Assembly: GCF_032118995.1 (NCBI RefSeq)
Contig: NC_092657.1
Span: 13,344,139-13,408,138, forward strand
Reading direction: 5' to 3'
DNA: 64,000 bases
Source: Asterias amurensis
Taxonomy: Eukaryota > Echinodermata > Asteroidea > Forcipulatida > Asteriidae
Part shown: positions 10,318 to 20,818 of the stretch, piece by piece
Position numbering within the stretch: the first letter of the stretch is position 1
Layout of the letters: every line of letters begins with the position of its first letter
Translations under genes and position numbers: made by a program
Notes under the pieces: model-generated
What the model was told of the DNA's origin: nothing
Databases searched by the model: none
The model's input: only the letters and a program-made list of their open reading frames with translations

Positions 10318-13300
10318 ACGGACGGACGGACGGACGGACGGACGGACGGACGGACGGACGGACGGACGGACAGACAGACAGACAGACAGACAGAAAAAAA
10401 ACATACAAACAGACAAACAGACAGACAGACAAACATACAAACAGAAAAACAGACAAACAATCGAGAAATCGAGCGAGCGAGCGAGCAAGCAAGCAAGCGA
10501 GCAAGCAAGCAAGCAAGCGAGCGAGCGAGCAACGAGCATGCACGCGAGCGAGCGAGCAAGCAAACAAACAAACAAACAAATAAATTACTCTCCACTTAAC
10601 ATTCCTTCGAACAAACACACTTTGTTAAGCCCTTTGGACATTCTGCCAAATTTCTTTTGAGTGATTTTCCACTGAACCTCAGACTAGTAGACGTCCTCTC
10701 TAGCCTTAAAACCAACCACAAAACTCACTTGTTTAGATTTATATAGCTTTTGTACTGTCTTTTTGACAGATATGGTGGTTTAAAATGTGTCTTTAGTCCA
10801 AATATTTAATGCATTTTGTCATTTTGCCCATCACACCTTTTGAAGACGAACCTGGTGCACTGTTTAACTCACAGTTTGCAACGTTTTCCATTTTTGTTTT
10901 CATGAAAAATACTTTAGACTAACAGCCAATGCAATAACTGTTTGTTAAATGTATTAAAATTGAGTCATTACTCCACGAAATTGAGAAGTTTGCAACGAAC
11001 ACACTAATTATTGCAAATATTTTCCAAAGTTTTCAAAACCTCATTGTTTTCCTTAAAATTTGAGCGTGATTTGCATAGATGAATATTTATAACAACAGTG
11101 ACGTAATTATACATGTACGAATTTAGTTTTAGAGGGGGTATTATTCATACCGGTTACATACGTTTAAAAATAAATAGAGATAAATCTGACGGCCAAGTCA
11201 AAATATTATCATATAAATAATTGCTTTGAAGGTGTTCCAGCGGCGCGTTAATAGGTCCGTCAAATTCGACCGCAGTTGGGCAGAATACAAAAAAGGCTTT
11301 GGGTCAATGGATGGTGAGTTCTGGCTTGGCAATGAGATTCTTCATAATCTGACTGGAGGGAACTGGACAATCCGTTTGGACCTAACCAATGAAGAAAATA
11401 AAACGGGTCATTTGCTGAAGAAACAGTTCCGCGTCGGACCTGACGATTACACCCTGTTTCTGGAGCGCTCCGAGATACCACCAACTGGTATGTCTACTTT
11501 TAGTTTGTTCTCGCCATTACCAGGGCTCCACTGATTATATTGATAATATATCAAGGTTGTTTTAAAGGCTCCATTTATTGTAATTTTTTGAAAGAACAAT
11601 TTGTAAAATATTTGTTTGTAAAGCACAAACTACGAATTATCAAAAGCTTGGTGACCTTTTAAACTATAATGTTCACAAATTAGTTTTTTTGTTGATGAAG
11701 TATTTCTAAACTCAATTGATGAACCAAAACAAAATTTGTTTATTTAACTCACGAAACAGAGCCCAGTTTGAGCCTATCGTGTTATAGAGAAGCCTTTTAT
11801 AAAGACAACCCAGAACTTACCAGAACTGGAGAACAACGCATCAAATTAAAATCTTCAATTAATCAAACGTTTGTATTTACAGTACGCTGGGTATGTAGAC
11901 AACGCCTTCTTAGGCAAGCCCATATCATTCCAGACGAATCACCACGGCTTCAGATTGACCTGCTGTTAGTAACTCTAGTTGAGGGAGTCATAGCACAAGG
12001 GACAAATGAACCGTCATTTCAAGTAGAATACAGCCTTGATAACGTTACTTGGGTCTATGTTAGCCACCAGGGAGAAGAAGAACCTCAGGTAAATGGTTTT
12101 GTCATTGCACTAACAAAATTGGTTTTGTAAAGGGGCACACCGGCTGAATTGGGCTATTTGGGCCACAACATAGACTAAGATATTGACTTCAAAGGTCTGC
12201 CAGGAATGTAGCCTTGCTCAAGGCAGTCGCATTATTCGCTCCGTGCATGGTGTGTGCGACCGAATGACCCACCCGTATACACACTGTCACATCGCACGAA
12301 TACTGTTAACACAAGTCATCGCACTCGTACACCATGCGGAGGCCGTCAGGCCGACAGCCTTGTCGGGTCTGTATCTTCCCGTTTTAATGTGTTGTATTGA
12401 ACAAATTCCAATAGTGGACGAAATTGGGGGGGGGGGGCTCTAGGATATGCTAGTATGCAGCTCATGAATATGTATATCGTTCGTCAGACCTATCAGACAA
12501 CACAGGATGTGAGGCAAATGAATTATTTATTTTGACGTCCAATCACGCACTTCCCTTATCACGACCTTTGGACCCTATCAGGCGTCCGTGGTGGTGGTGT
12601 GTGAGGTAAACGTGTCTCGTCTTTTGCGGGCATTATGGTAATGAGCTGACCGTGGGAACTCTTCGCTTATTATAGTAATGAGGTCAGTGGCTTCAACACA
12701 GATCCTACAAGGCTGTCGGCCTGATGGCCTCCGCATGGGATGCGGATAGTGTACGGGGGCATCGTGTCGTGTGAATACGGGTGGGTTTTACGCACAGTTG
12801 AATACGGGTGGGTTTTTACACAGCGGCGGTCTTTTTTTCGGAGTGAATAATTCGACTGCCTTGAGCAAGGCTACCAGGAATGGAGAAGAGCACTCACTAT
12901 AAAAATATGTTTTATGATCCTACACAACTAAATTGCGTATACGGTGAGCCGGTGTGCCTCTTTAAATTGACGAGTTTTGTTTATCGTGGACTTGTTACTC
13001 AACTTTAGCTTTAAACAAGGACAATTGATAATCCCAGAAACTCGCACGCACAAGGAACATTGCAGCATTATGAACAATAGATTTAGTTTTTCTTTGTGAC
13101 TAATATAAAAGCAAAGGTGTCAAAAAAAGAGCATTTTACCTTAATCAAGTTGTTCAATATATCCTGTGCTACAGATATTCCGTGGTAACACGGAGCAACC
13201 CGCACCGGTAACCATCTTGTTTCGGCAGCCGATCCGAGCACGCTTCATCCGTGTCACTCAAACAGACGTCGGATATCCTGCTGTACGCATTGAACTCATT

Positions 13301-13948
13301 GGATGCAGAAGTAAGTTCCTTGAAAGTAATAACCCAACTGAATTGTAATTGCAACTGCTGGTGTTGTTTTACTTGTTGGTTTGGCTTTAGTATTAATATA
13401 AATAAATAAAAACGATCTGAAACGTGTGTGAAACAGTGTTTTTGAAACAGTGTTTTGAAAGTGTTTTGAAACAGTATAGCCTGCTAATTTACACCTTTGA
13501 TATAACTTATATTCTAGAACACGCGTGCAGTAACGTTTCTTAAAAAAAAAAAAAAAAAAAAAAAGGTACCAGACATTAAACATTGCTTACTTAATTTTTG
13601 AAAAAGTACCTGAATCCTTTAAAAGAGCATCAAATGTTATTTGTATTTTATTTTGTTTTTCCAGATGATATTCTTGAGACTGCCAACAATCAAGCCTTCA
13701 GCATTCACCACCATACAGATAATAACCGAGACGAAACAAACTGCCCAGGTCTAAATAGTGAAGGAGGATGGTGGTTTAATAGATGCTCTGGTATACCTGG
13801 TGTAGATAATAACCTTAATGCTGAATATATCCAACCTGGTGATACTAAGGGTCCATACAAACGAGTTATTAGAGCTACTGAATGGAATGGGTGTCGTATT
13901 GTAAAAACTGAAATCAAAATACGCCGCCAATCTCCACCTCGTGGCTAA
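5008..13948 (+). CDS. Secreted fibrinogen-related protein with a discoidin domain nested inside the fibrinogen globe
   Basis: Seven coding exons are inferred: 5008-5038, 8524-8775, 9354-9472, 11232-11487, 11760-12088, 13175-13310, 13665-13948. All have GT/AG borders and all phases agree (1,1,0,1,0,1). The total is 1407 bases, 468 residues. Residues 1 to about 21 are a signal peptide. Residues 22-94 are a Cys-containing region I do not recognise. Residues 96-219 are the FReD N-half (CQDLLDAG, FCDM, GWIVFQRR, GEFWLGNEILHNLT). Residues 220-374 are an F5/8 type C domain (LQIDLL, GVIAQG, VEYSLDNVTW, ARFIRV, IELIGC). Residues 375-468 are the FReD C-half (TDNNRDETNC, GGWWFNRC, NLNAEY). FReD proteins are typically extracellular sugar- or acetyl-group-binding lectins, and discoidin domains bind glycans or lipids. 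A role in recognition or defence is inference. Alternative: exons 5-6 may be optional, giving 313 residues. Confidence 0.8.
5817..6196. mobile_element. MITE-1 copy
   Basis: It begins 'ggcagtggacacttttgg', slightly degraded with no TTAA on the left, and ends 'accaatagtgaccactgtctttaa'. It has the central stem 'tttcgagacctcaag' against 'ttgaggtctcgaaa'. It lies in intron 1 of the FReD-discoidin gene. Confidence 0.9.
7153..7570. mobile_element. GC-rich dispersed repeat (family C)
   Basis: It begins 'ataaaagggtagcgacga' and ends near 'ggggtatttatgaata'. Inside are 'cggttataaacagctcc', 'cagctggtcattatcaacc' and 'cacgtgacgcgctctccacc'. These blocks recur at 9512-9995 and, reversed, at 30286-30560 and 32044-32485. 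It is much richer in CG than its surroundings, with no ORF of note. Superfamily not identified. Confidence 0.65.
8524..8775 (+). CDS. Exon 2: end of signal peptide and unrecognised Cys-containing region
   Basis: The acceptor is TTGTTAG before 8524 and the donor is AAGG|GTAAGA at 8776. Entry and exit are both phase 1. Cysteines occur in KVCYL, DMCSC and YDCHMK. I do not recognise a domain. The exit phase joins it to the first FReD cysteine of exon 3. Confidence 0.7.
9354..9472 (+). CDS. Exon 3: FReD start
   Basis: The acceptor is TTCCTTCAG and the donor is ATT|GTAAGT. It encodes CQDLLDAG, DGIYTIHP and FCDM, the canonical beginning of a fibrinogen-related domain including the first disulfide pair, and ends in phase 0 at GWI. 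Confidence 0.85.
9512..9995. mobile_element. GC-rich dispersed repeat (family C) with internal hairpin
   Basis: A hairpin at about 9519-9633 pairs 'aaaagggtagc' with 'gctaccctttt' and 'gggtcatggtcgtg' with 'ggccacgaccc'. A second block (9740-9970) shares 'ggtgcaagacgtttc', 'gagctccagctggtcag' and 'cgctctccaccaa' with the other copies. It lies in intron 3. The ORFs across it are shadows of the repeat. Confidence 0.65.
10289..10579. repeat. Compound tetranucleotide microsatellite
   Basis: Runs of (GACA)n, (GACG)n, again (GACA)n, interrupted (AACA/GACA)n, then (GAGC/AAGC)n and (AAAC)n. Long open frames exist on both strands only because a 4-base repeat without stop words is open in every frame. 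They are not genes. It lies in intron 3. Confidence 0.95.
11232..11487 (+). CDS. Exon 4: FReD N-half, main part
   Basis: It follows the acceptor TTTGAAG and encodes VFQRRVN, WAEYKKGFGS and GEFWLGNEILHNLT, then NWTIRLDL and DDYTLFLER, the conserved FReD core. The donor is ACTG|GTATGT, in phase 1. The FReD stops here, about 90 residues short of its end. Confidence 0.88.
11760..12088 (+). CDS. Exon 5: discoidin (F5/8C) domain, first part
   Basis: The acceptor is GAAACAG (entry phase 1) and the donor is CCTCAG|GTAAAT (phase 0). Motifs: SCYREA (probable first disulfide Cys), RLQIDLLLV, VEGVIAQG and FQVEYSLDNVTWVYV, the usual order for F5/8 type C. The N-terminal third is weakly conserved. Confidence 0.75.
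12128..12964. mobile_element. TTAA-type element (family G), interrupted by a Mutator-like element
   Basis: The left end 'taaaggggcacaccgg' and right end 'ccggtgtgcctcttta' are inverted repeats. The same ends occur at 47946, 49918, 50954 and 51383. The element is split by the insertion at 12209-12873, with 'ccaggaatg' on both sides. Non-coding; intron 5. Confidence 0.75.
12209..12873. mobile_element. Mutator-like MITE with 9-base target duplication
   Basis: The ends are 'tagccttgctcaaggcagtc' and its complement 'gactgccttgagcaaggcta'. It is flanked by a perfect 9-base repeat 'ccaggaatg', diagnostic of Mutator-type insertion. An inner inverted repeat pairs about 12330-12372 with about 12705-12740. 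A poly-G run is at 12426-12437. No transposase. A shorter relative is at 47127-47448. Confidence 0.85.
13175..13310 (+). CDS. Exon 6: discoidin domain, C-terminal part
   Basis: The acceptor is GTGCTACAG (phase 0) and the donor is GCAGAA|GTAAGT (phase 1). It encodes FRGNTEQPAPV, PIRARFIRVTQ and VRIELIGC, the standard closing strands of an F5/8C domain with its terminal Cys. Confidence 0.85.
13540..13564. repeat. Poly-A run
   Basis: About 24 consecutive A in intron 6, with no adjacent recognised retroelement. Confidence 0.9.
13665..13948 (+). CDS. Exon 7: FReD C-half and stop
   Basis: The acceptor is TTTTTCCAG, entry phase 1. It encodes DILETANNQAFSIHH, TDNNRDETNC (calcium-site region), GGWWFNRC, NLNAEYI and a final IKIRR, exactly the part missing from exon 4. 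Stop TAA at 13946. It accepts either exon 6 or exon 4 in frame. Confidence 0.88.
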
Positions 13949-14117
13949 CAATATTTCAGGATGAAAATTTGCTAAGCCCATTGACAGTCAAATGATTAAG
14001 AAACACACAATCGCATGTTGGTGCGTTTATTTGTCAAATTGAAAAGCTGTTCAGCCGAGTCTTAAACATGTGTTACAAAAATCCGTTAAAAATTTGGTAT
14101 TTCAACGTCAAAAGATC

Positions 14118-14123
14118 AATAAA
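14118..14123 (+). terminator. Poly(A) signal candidate
   Basis: AATAAA about 170 bases after the stop of the FReD-discoidin gene, the first such hexamer downstream. Confidence 0.45.
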
Positions 14124-15481
14124 CGCAGACTAATATGTTTGTGCATTATTTATCATACTCACATACGGTTTGCCATACAAGATGGCGACTTTTCATGGCA
14201 AAAAGGGTTATCCAATACGGTCTATCAGCTAAAAAAAAATCGAATGCAGCATGACTGGTAACCTGGTATTTTACTTGGCTCAAAAATGTTTTTTAGATTA
14301 CGTAGTTGAATTGGCCAGGTTTGCCCTAAAATCTTTATTTATTAATATTGTGCACTTATTAATCATTGTTTTAATCAAAGTAATTTTGAATTGTATTTCG
14401 TAGATAGCTGCTGAAACCATCTTTAAAATTCAGAAGAAGTTATCATATTAATGTAAAGTTAAATAAACTTTTCGTAAACCTAAAAACAAACTGCAAAATA
14501 AGTTACAGTTACGTTACGGTTTAGGGGAAACACAGGTAGAAATGAATTTATGGGCAATGAGTGGGGTTTAACTTAAGGAAAACAAAACCTTTGTAATTGA
14601 TTTGAATTTTACAGAGTTCCAATTTTAAGAATGGTTTCTTGTAGAGGTTGATGTAAACAACAAATTTAAAAGGGTTTATGAATATAGCGAACGGATTATT
14701 TAACTTTTAAGAAGTATTAAGTAATTAGCATTGCCGCTTTTAAAAATTATAACTTTAGATAAATGTTCAGTGACTTTATCAAAATCACGCAAATGTAATA
14801 CTTTGACTGCTATTTTCTACAAACAAAACGGCACAGCGTTTTGTCCCTTTTACCCAGCAATCTAACTTGTCAAACAGCCATATCAAACACTGCGTACCAT
14901 GGTAAAATGAAACAGTTGCCATGGTAACACGTTAACCTTTTCAGTTTGTTCACCTGTATATATTACATTAAAACAAGTCTCTTGAAACAAGTCACGAGCT
15001 TTGTGGTGATCAACATTTCCTAACATACCGTAACAACATTGAAGGGAAATTATTACATTGTGTTCCCATGCCTTATTCTCGATGGTTTTAATGTCATTTC
15101 GTTAGAGATACTGTAAGGGCCTTGTCACACAAGGCCAATTTACATGGAGGCAAACCAACTGCAGTGAATGTTACAGGACTACTTTGATGGAAAATTAGTC
15201 AAACAATGCAGTTCCGTTCCCAGTTGGACAAACAACTAAGCCTTGCAAGGGAAAGATTTGTTCTTGAAATTTGAACAGAAACCTTCAAACATATCATCAT
15301 ATATACAACCTTTAACAACGACGGCTGAATGACAAATGAACAGAAAAGTTGTACCTGTGCTTTGACATAGGTGGGAATACTTTTACAAAACGTTTGTTCT
15401 TCAATCTTAAGTATTACATTCCAGCTTGATTCAAGAACTTCTGTCATGTGCGATTTTCACTAAATTTTAATTTATTTTAAT
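14124..15481. other. Non-coding AT-rich stretch, nothing recognised
   Basis: Only short ORFs, with no splice-bounded homology, RNA gene or terminal inverted repeats found. Confidence 0.4.
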
Positions 15482-15651
15482 TAATATCTGCACCTATCAA
15501 TATGTGTGTGTTAAGGTAGTGTTCTATTGGTGTTAATTAATATGGTAAATTATTGGTAAAATTGTCTAATATCTGCACCTATCAATATGTGTGTGTTAAG
15601 GTAGTGTTCTATTAGTGTTAATTAATATGGTAAATTATTGGTAAAATTGTC
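15482..15651. repeat. Tandem duplication, 2 x 85 bases
   Basis: Two adjacent units starting 'taatatctgcacctatc' (15482 and 15567) differ by one visible base ('attggtg' against 'attagtg'). Near-identity implies a recent duplication. Confidence 0.92.
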
Positions 15652-16600
15652 ATCTCAGAAACCATTTTCAAGACTAGGTTTTAAAAAGAAATGTTTTTAA
15701 AATTAAATACATGAAAGCTGCGATTGAGTAGAAGAATAAAAACAGTTTCATATTTTTTGTCAACAAAGCAAACATGGCAAAAATCCTTAAAATAAACATT
15801 ACGTTTTACCAAACTGTGGTAAAAAAAAAAACACTTTGTTTCAAGAATGGTTTTTGGTTTATAGTGTTGTAATTCAATTGTAATTGTTTTGAAAAGTTCC
15901 TAAATTTAGGGGAAAAGTGTTTATTTTAGTGGTGGTACTTGCCGTTAATTGTTTAACAAATTCAGTAACTAGGGCAATGGGTTGGATTCAAATCCCCGTC
16001 GCTGGGTATGTATGGCTAGAGGGAAGATATATAGTTATTGTGAGTGTTTGGATTAAGTTATAGTGACTTATAAGTGACAGCATGTCTGTCTACAGAGAGC
16101 TGAAATGGTTTAGGGGATAAAACAATAATCCGCAAAACTGATGGAAATTGTAAACAGAACAACCAATGTTGGTGGTATGTGTCAATGTAATCAAATAAGA
16201 ATTACAAGCAAGCAAACTCGAGACGAGACAAACACAAGAACACCTCTGATAGTTAACGGTTAAAATAGGTCACAGCTACTTGTTAAAAATCATTCAACTA
16301 AATTTTAAGTAAGAAGTAGATCATTATTGAGCTCTCCTACTGCCAGTTTTCATAGATTTACAAAACATGATAAACTAGACTAAAATGGTACCAGAAAGAT
16401 ATCTGTTGAACAACGAGAATATTATTATAATTGACATTTATTTCTGAACACTGACCTTTAAAAGTTAAAGGCAAACGATTGTAACGAGCATCAACTGGTA
16501 CTTGTTTTATAGTTCGCTATGGTAAGCAACGGAGTTCATTACATTTGGTGACCAAGCAGGTATTTTACACTATCACAGACGGTTTGTTAAAGTTTTGAAT
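15652..16600. other. Non-coding AT-rich stretch
   Basis: No gene, RNA or repeat end was recognised in this stretch. Confidence 0.4.
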
Positions 16601-17544
16601 TCTCAACAAATCACAATCAAATGAGAAATCAATAATCTTTATCTAGGTAACCTTATTATATAATCAGTCATAAGAACTTTTAAACCTTTCAACATTTGTT
16701 GAGTTATTATGTATTATTATATGGATGTATGTAATACTGGTAACAGTTGAAATCATTGTTAAATGCTAGAATTCTCTTTTGATGAATTAAACAAACATCA
16801 AAATGCTAACGACCAGGAAAACGAGTTGGACGACTTAGGGTTTTACTATTTTCTGAGTTAACAATAATGTATTGAAAGTAATGAAAAAAAAAAAAAAAAA
16901 AAAAAAACATTTTGCACAAACCAAGGAACGTTTATTGATATTGATACTCAAGAATTCAAGCTGTAAGAATGGTTTCTCCTGATTTAAGAATGTCTTATTT
17001 AAACGTAATTTTATTAAGCTAACAAAACAAATTATACCTAGATTTTACTTCAATTTCTGAAAAAAATCACAATTAAATGATAAATCCAATATCTTTATTT
17101 AGGTAACCTTATTATATAAGTCAATAGAAGATTTAAACCTTTCAACATTTGTTGAGTTATTATGTATTATTATATCGATGTATGTATCAATGGTAACAGT
17201 TGAAATCATTGTTAAATGCCTAGTTGAAATCATTGTTAAATGCTAAACAATTTTGTTGTTGAATTAAACAAACATCAAATGCTAACGACCAGGAAAACGA
17301 GTTGGACGACTTAGGGTTTTACTATTTTCTGAGTAAACAAATAATGTAATGAAATACAACAATAAAAAAATAAAAAAAAAAAAAAAAAACATTTTGCAAA
17401 AAGCAAGGAACGTGTATTGATATTGATACTCCAGAATTCGAGCTTTAAGAATGGTTTCTTATTTTAGAATGCCTTATTTAAACGTAACTCTATTAAGATA
17501 AAAAAAAAAAAAAAATAGACCTAGATGTTACTTCAATTGCATGT
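16601..17544. repeat. Tandem duplication of about 470 bases
   Basis: 16601-17060 and 17061-17544 match in order: 'aggtaaccttattatataa', 'aacctttcaacatttgttg', 'ctaacgaccaggaaaacg', a poly-A tract, then 'attgatattgatactc'. Copies differ by scattered substitutions and small indels, including an extra 'agttgaaatcattgttaaatg' in copy 2. Poly-A tracts are at about 16883-16906 and 17367-17388. Confidence 0.88.
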
Positions 17545-18119
17545 TTTAGTTGAATGTTTTTATTGCACTGGAATCAAAGTAAAGTGGCAAAGATAATCAG
17601 TTTGTTGGTTCGAATCTTTGTCGATACAAAAAGGTTTTAGGCCATCACATAATACCTCGATAAATAGGGCTGTAAAATGATTAAGAATAATGGTACCACT
17701 TACCAATCAAAAAGGGGGTCAAACTGCTACGTTGTTGAATTATCAAAAAAAAAAAACATTATCCTTGCCACTTTTAAAATCTTACATTTTGTTCATCGAT
17801 TGTGATTTGCAACGTAAAGTAAACTTGTTGGTAGTAACTAATACTAGACCGTGTAAGTCCAACGACGAAAAATATCTCATTACTTTTGTTTTATTGAAAG
17901 GTTTGAGGTAACAACATGTAACGATAATATCTAAATGAGTTGTGGTGGTTCTGAAAAGAACCGTTGCAACGCGTTGGTTGCACTGTTTTTAAAGACCCTA
18001 AAATATGTTGTGGACTTAATACTTTAAAACTTAGAACCAAACAATTAGCTTGGTTTTTTGTATAACTATTATTTAACGTTTTTGTTTTTTGTTTTTTTTA
18101 CGCGATTCATTGGATGAAA

Positions 18120-18860
18120 TTTAATATTACATCACCATACAAGTGCACAAAACGTTAAAACTACACGCTGTAAAGCTGCTTTTAAAAGTGTCAGGAAGTC
18201 CAGATTGTATCGAGGTCGACTTACACAGTCTAATGATTGTTTTTATGGAAATGTACGTACAGTTTGTCTTGGCGCGCCTAGTACAGTGTTGTAATTTAAA
18301 TTCAACTATTTATTGTCCATGCGCATTTGCTGGGGTTCATCACACATTTGTATACATGTTTTGTTAATTTCCCCCTAAGTGACCAAAACTCGTTACTAAT
18401 CTGTGCATTTATAATTTATTAAGGAAACCCCTGTGTCGAAAACAAATGTGTACTCAGTAGAAAAATAAAGTTGACTTAAAAGGAAGAATTGCAATGGTCG
18501 ATAAAGGTCGATAATAATTATAACGTCACTATTCAAGTGCGCAAAACTGCTCGCTGTAGCTGTTTTTCTAGGTATAAAGACGTCCAGATTCTCTAGAGGT
18601 CGACTTACACAGTCTATTGAAGTTGTGTGGTTATGTGATTACAGTATGTAGTATTTGTTCAAACTTAAAGTAATGTTTTGTCTTGTACAACGATGGGGTC
18701 CATTACCATTATATAAAATCGTTGTTAATTTCCCCTTTGTTTACCATAACCCGTTTAAAATGTTGCATTTTATAACTCAGGAAAGATTTGCCTGTGACAA
18801 AATGGAAGCATGTGCTTAATGTTTAAAATATAAGAAGACAACAAATATTACTTCTGGGTA
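18120..18860. repeat. Diverged tandem duplication of about 390 bases
   Basis: 18120-18500 and 18515-18860 share 'aagtgcacaaaac/aagtgcgcaaaac', 'gaggtcgacttacacagtct', 'gttaatttcccc' and 'tgcattt(a)tataa' in the same order. Non-coding. Confidence 0.7.
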
Positions 18861-19600
18861 GGGAACATAGAACATTTTAAAAGACAACTTTGTCAAACAA
18901 ATTTCCGTGTCAAAAAAATTAATAAATAATAAGGTTATTTTAACTTAAACAAACTTTAAACTAGATCAGATACCCAATGTTTGTATTATCGTATTGGTCA
19001 CTAGACAAACCGATCATTTCAGTGAAATGTATTATTAACAGGTTGTCAATTATCTACGATTTTTGTTTGTTTATCTTTTTGGCTATAAACAGCAAATTTT
19101 CTTGAAGATGCCTTCAAAGTTGTGCTGTTTTTTCATAAAATATTTCGGGAAGAACAAAGTGAATGTTGCACAAACTTAGCCAAAAAGAGAAGAGGATAGA
19201 TTTGTTTATACTTTTGTGCCAAAATCAAGCTGAAAAACGGGAGGATTTATTGTTTATCCTTTGGTGCTCCAATTTTCAACTGTAAAATTTTGCAAATAAA
19301 CAAACATTTAAAAATGCAGATAAATGTGAACCTTGTAATATTCTTTAAAAGGGGGGGGGGGGGTTAAGCCAGTTATTTCTATCTCCACTGGTCAAATGTC
19401 GAACTAATGTTATGTATTGTTGTAGAAAGAGGGCATAAATAAAAGATGTAATAAACGTTGCTAGTCTTACAAGTAGTACTTCTTCATTGCTAAAAATTGT
19501 TCTTTGGTAAAGGACCACACTGACAAGTAATCATTTGTAACAACATACACACGAACTAATGACAAATATTCAGTGTCCAGTGTCTTTAAGCTTCTTTTGC
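18861..19600. other. Non-coding, with poly-G run
   Basis: A G run lies at about 19351-19363. 'cagtgtccagtgtctttaag' at 19571-19590 looks like a solo MITE-1 end. Nothing else recognised. Confidence 0.4.
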
Positions 19601-19601
19601 C

Positions 19602-19990
19602 TTAAATGCAGTGGACACTATTGGTAATTACTCAACATAATTATTATCATAAAACCTTTCTTGATTGACGAGTAATGGGAAGAGGTTCATATAATAACAC
19701 ATTGTGAGAAACAGCTTCCTCTCAAGTGACGTAGTTTTCGAGAAAGAAGTAGTTTTCCACGAATTTGATTTCGAGACCTCGAATTTAGAATTTAAGGTCT
19801 CGAAATCAAGCATCTGAAAGCACACAACTTTGTGTGACAAGGTTTTTTTCTGTCAATATTATCTGGCAACTTCGACGGCCGATTGAGCTCAAATTTTCAG
19901 AGGTTTATTATTGTATGCATATGTTAAGATACACCACGTGAAAAGACTGTTTTTTTTACAATAGACAGAATTGTCAAGTGTCTACAAGTG
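19602..19990. mobile_element. MITE-1 copy (right end degraded)
   Basis: It begins 'ttaaatgcagtggacacta' and has the central stem 'ttcgagacctcgaat' against 'aaggtctcgaaat'. The right terminal repeat is eroded to 'caatagacagaattgtc'. Confidence 0.85.
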
Positions 19991-20049
19991 CCAGCAAATG
20001 TTTTGTTAGCAAAACCAATTTGGTAATGTTCTTTTAATTTTCAATAAAC

Positions 20050-20815
20050 TTGTTGAGAATCCACCCATCGTGTGTCCATGAGATAGCAAGCGTTGAGCCA
20101 AACTACGTTCACAAATTACCAACGGGTTTTCGAGTCTGTGTGTAGTTTGTTTCTATCACGACTGGATCTCACGAATAAAGAATTTCTACTAAACATTCTT
20201 AAAGGAGAACACAGGGGAAAGACTTTCACACAGAATAGATTGTGCCTTTTGGAAAATACGTAACTTTTGACTGCTTTAAAGCCATTGGACACTTTCGGTA
20301 AACAGTAATGTCCAAGGCCAACACTTCGTGTATCAAAACTTCTATATAAAATAACAAACCGGTAAAAATTTAGGCTCAATCGGTCATCGGAGTCGGGAGA
20401 AAATAATGGGAAAACCCATACTTGTTTCCGCACGTTTCGCCGTGTCATGACATGTGTTTAAAACAAATCCGAGGATTGATAATAGTTTTAATGTTTTCTC
20501 AAAAAGTAAAGCATTTCATGGAATATAATTTCAAGGGAAGTCTATTACATTACCTTTTGTAATCCCTGTAAGTTATTTATAACAATGTGAACTTTTAAAT
20601 TGTCTTATGTTCAGAAAGTGTCCAATGGCTTTGAGTTCCACAAATTCTTGATTTGTGCAACTTGAAAATGTATTATTTCGAAAAAAATATTTTGATCTAC
20701 AAAATGGAGTCTCAATCAGTATATCATCGGGAAGGTCTTTAAAAACCGCGTGAACGTTCAAAGACATGACCCCCATTTTGACTTTGTCTTGCGATTTAAA
20801 ATGGAAATTGACATT
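20050..20815. repeat. Composite dispersed repeat (pairs with 1165-2585)
   Basis: Left block 20050-20275 and right block 20634-20815 flank a MITE-2 copy and match the blocks at 1165-1380 and 2380-2585. Confidence 0.6.
20277..20634. mobile_element. MITE-2 copy
   Basis: The left end is 'ttaaagccattggacacttt' at a TTAA and the right end is 'agtgtccaatggctttg'. The interior 'ggctcaatcggtcatcgg' resembles 'agctcaattggtcgtcga' of MITE-1, so the two families look distantly related. Confidence 0.85.
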
Positions 20816-20818
20816 TTG

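Noticed and set aside
10146..10618. Long open frames of 100-150 codons on both strands
   Set aside because: They run through a (GACA/GACG/GAGC)n tetranucleotide tract that lacks stop words in all frames. Composition, not coding.
9354..13948. Two separate genes, one FReD and one discoidin
   Set aside because: Neither FReD half has its own start or end, the discoidin exons have no start codon or stop, and all phases join only in the nested order.
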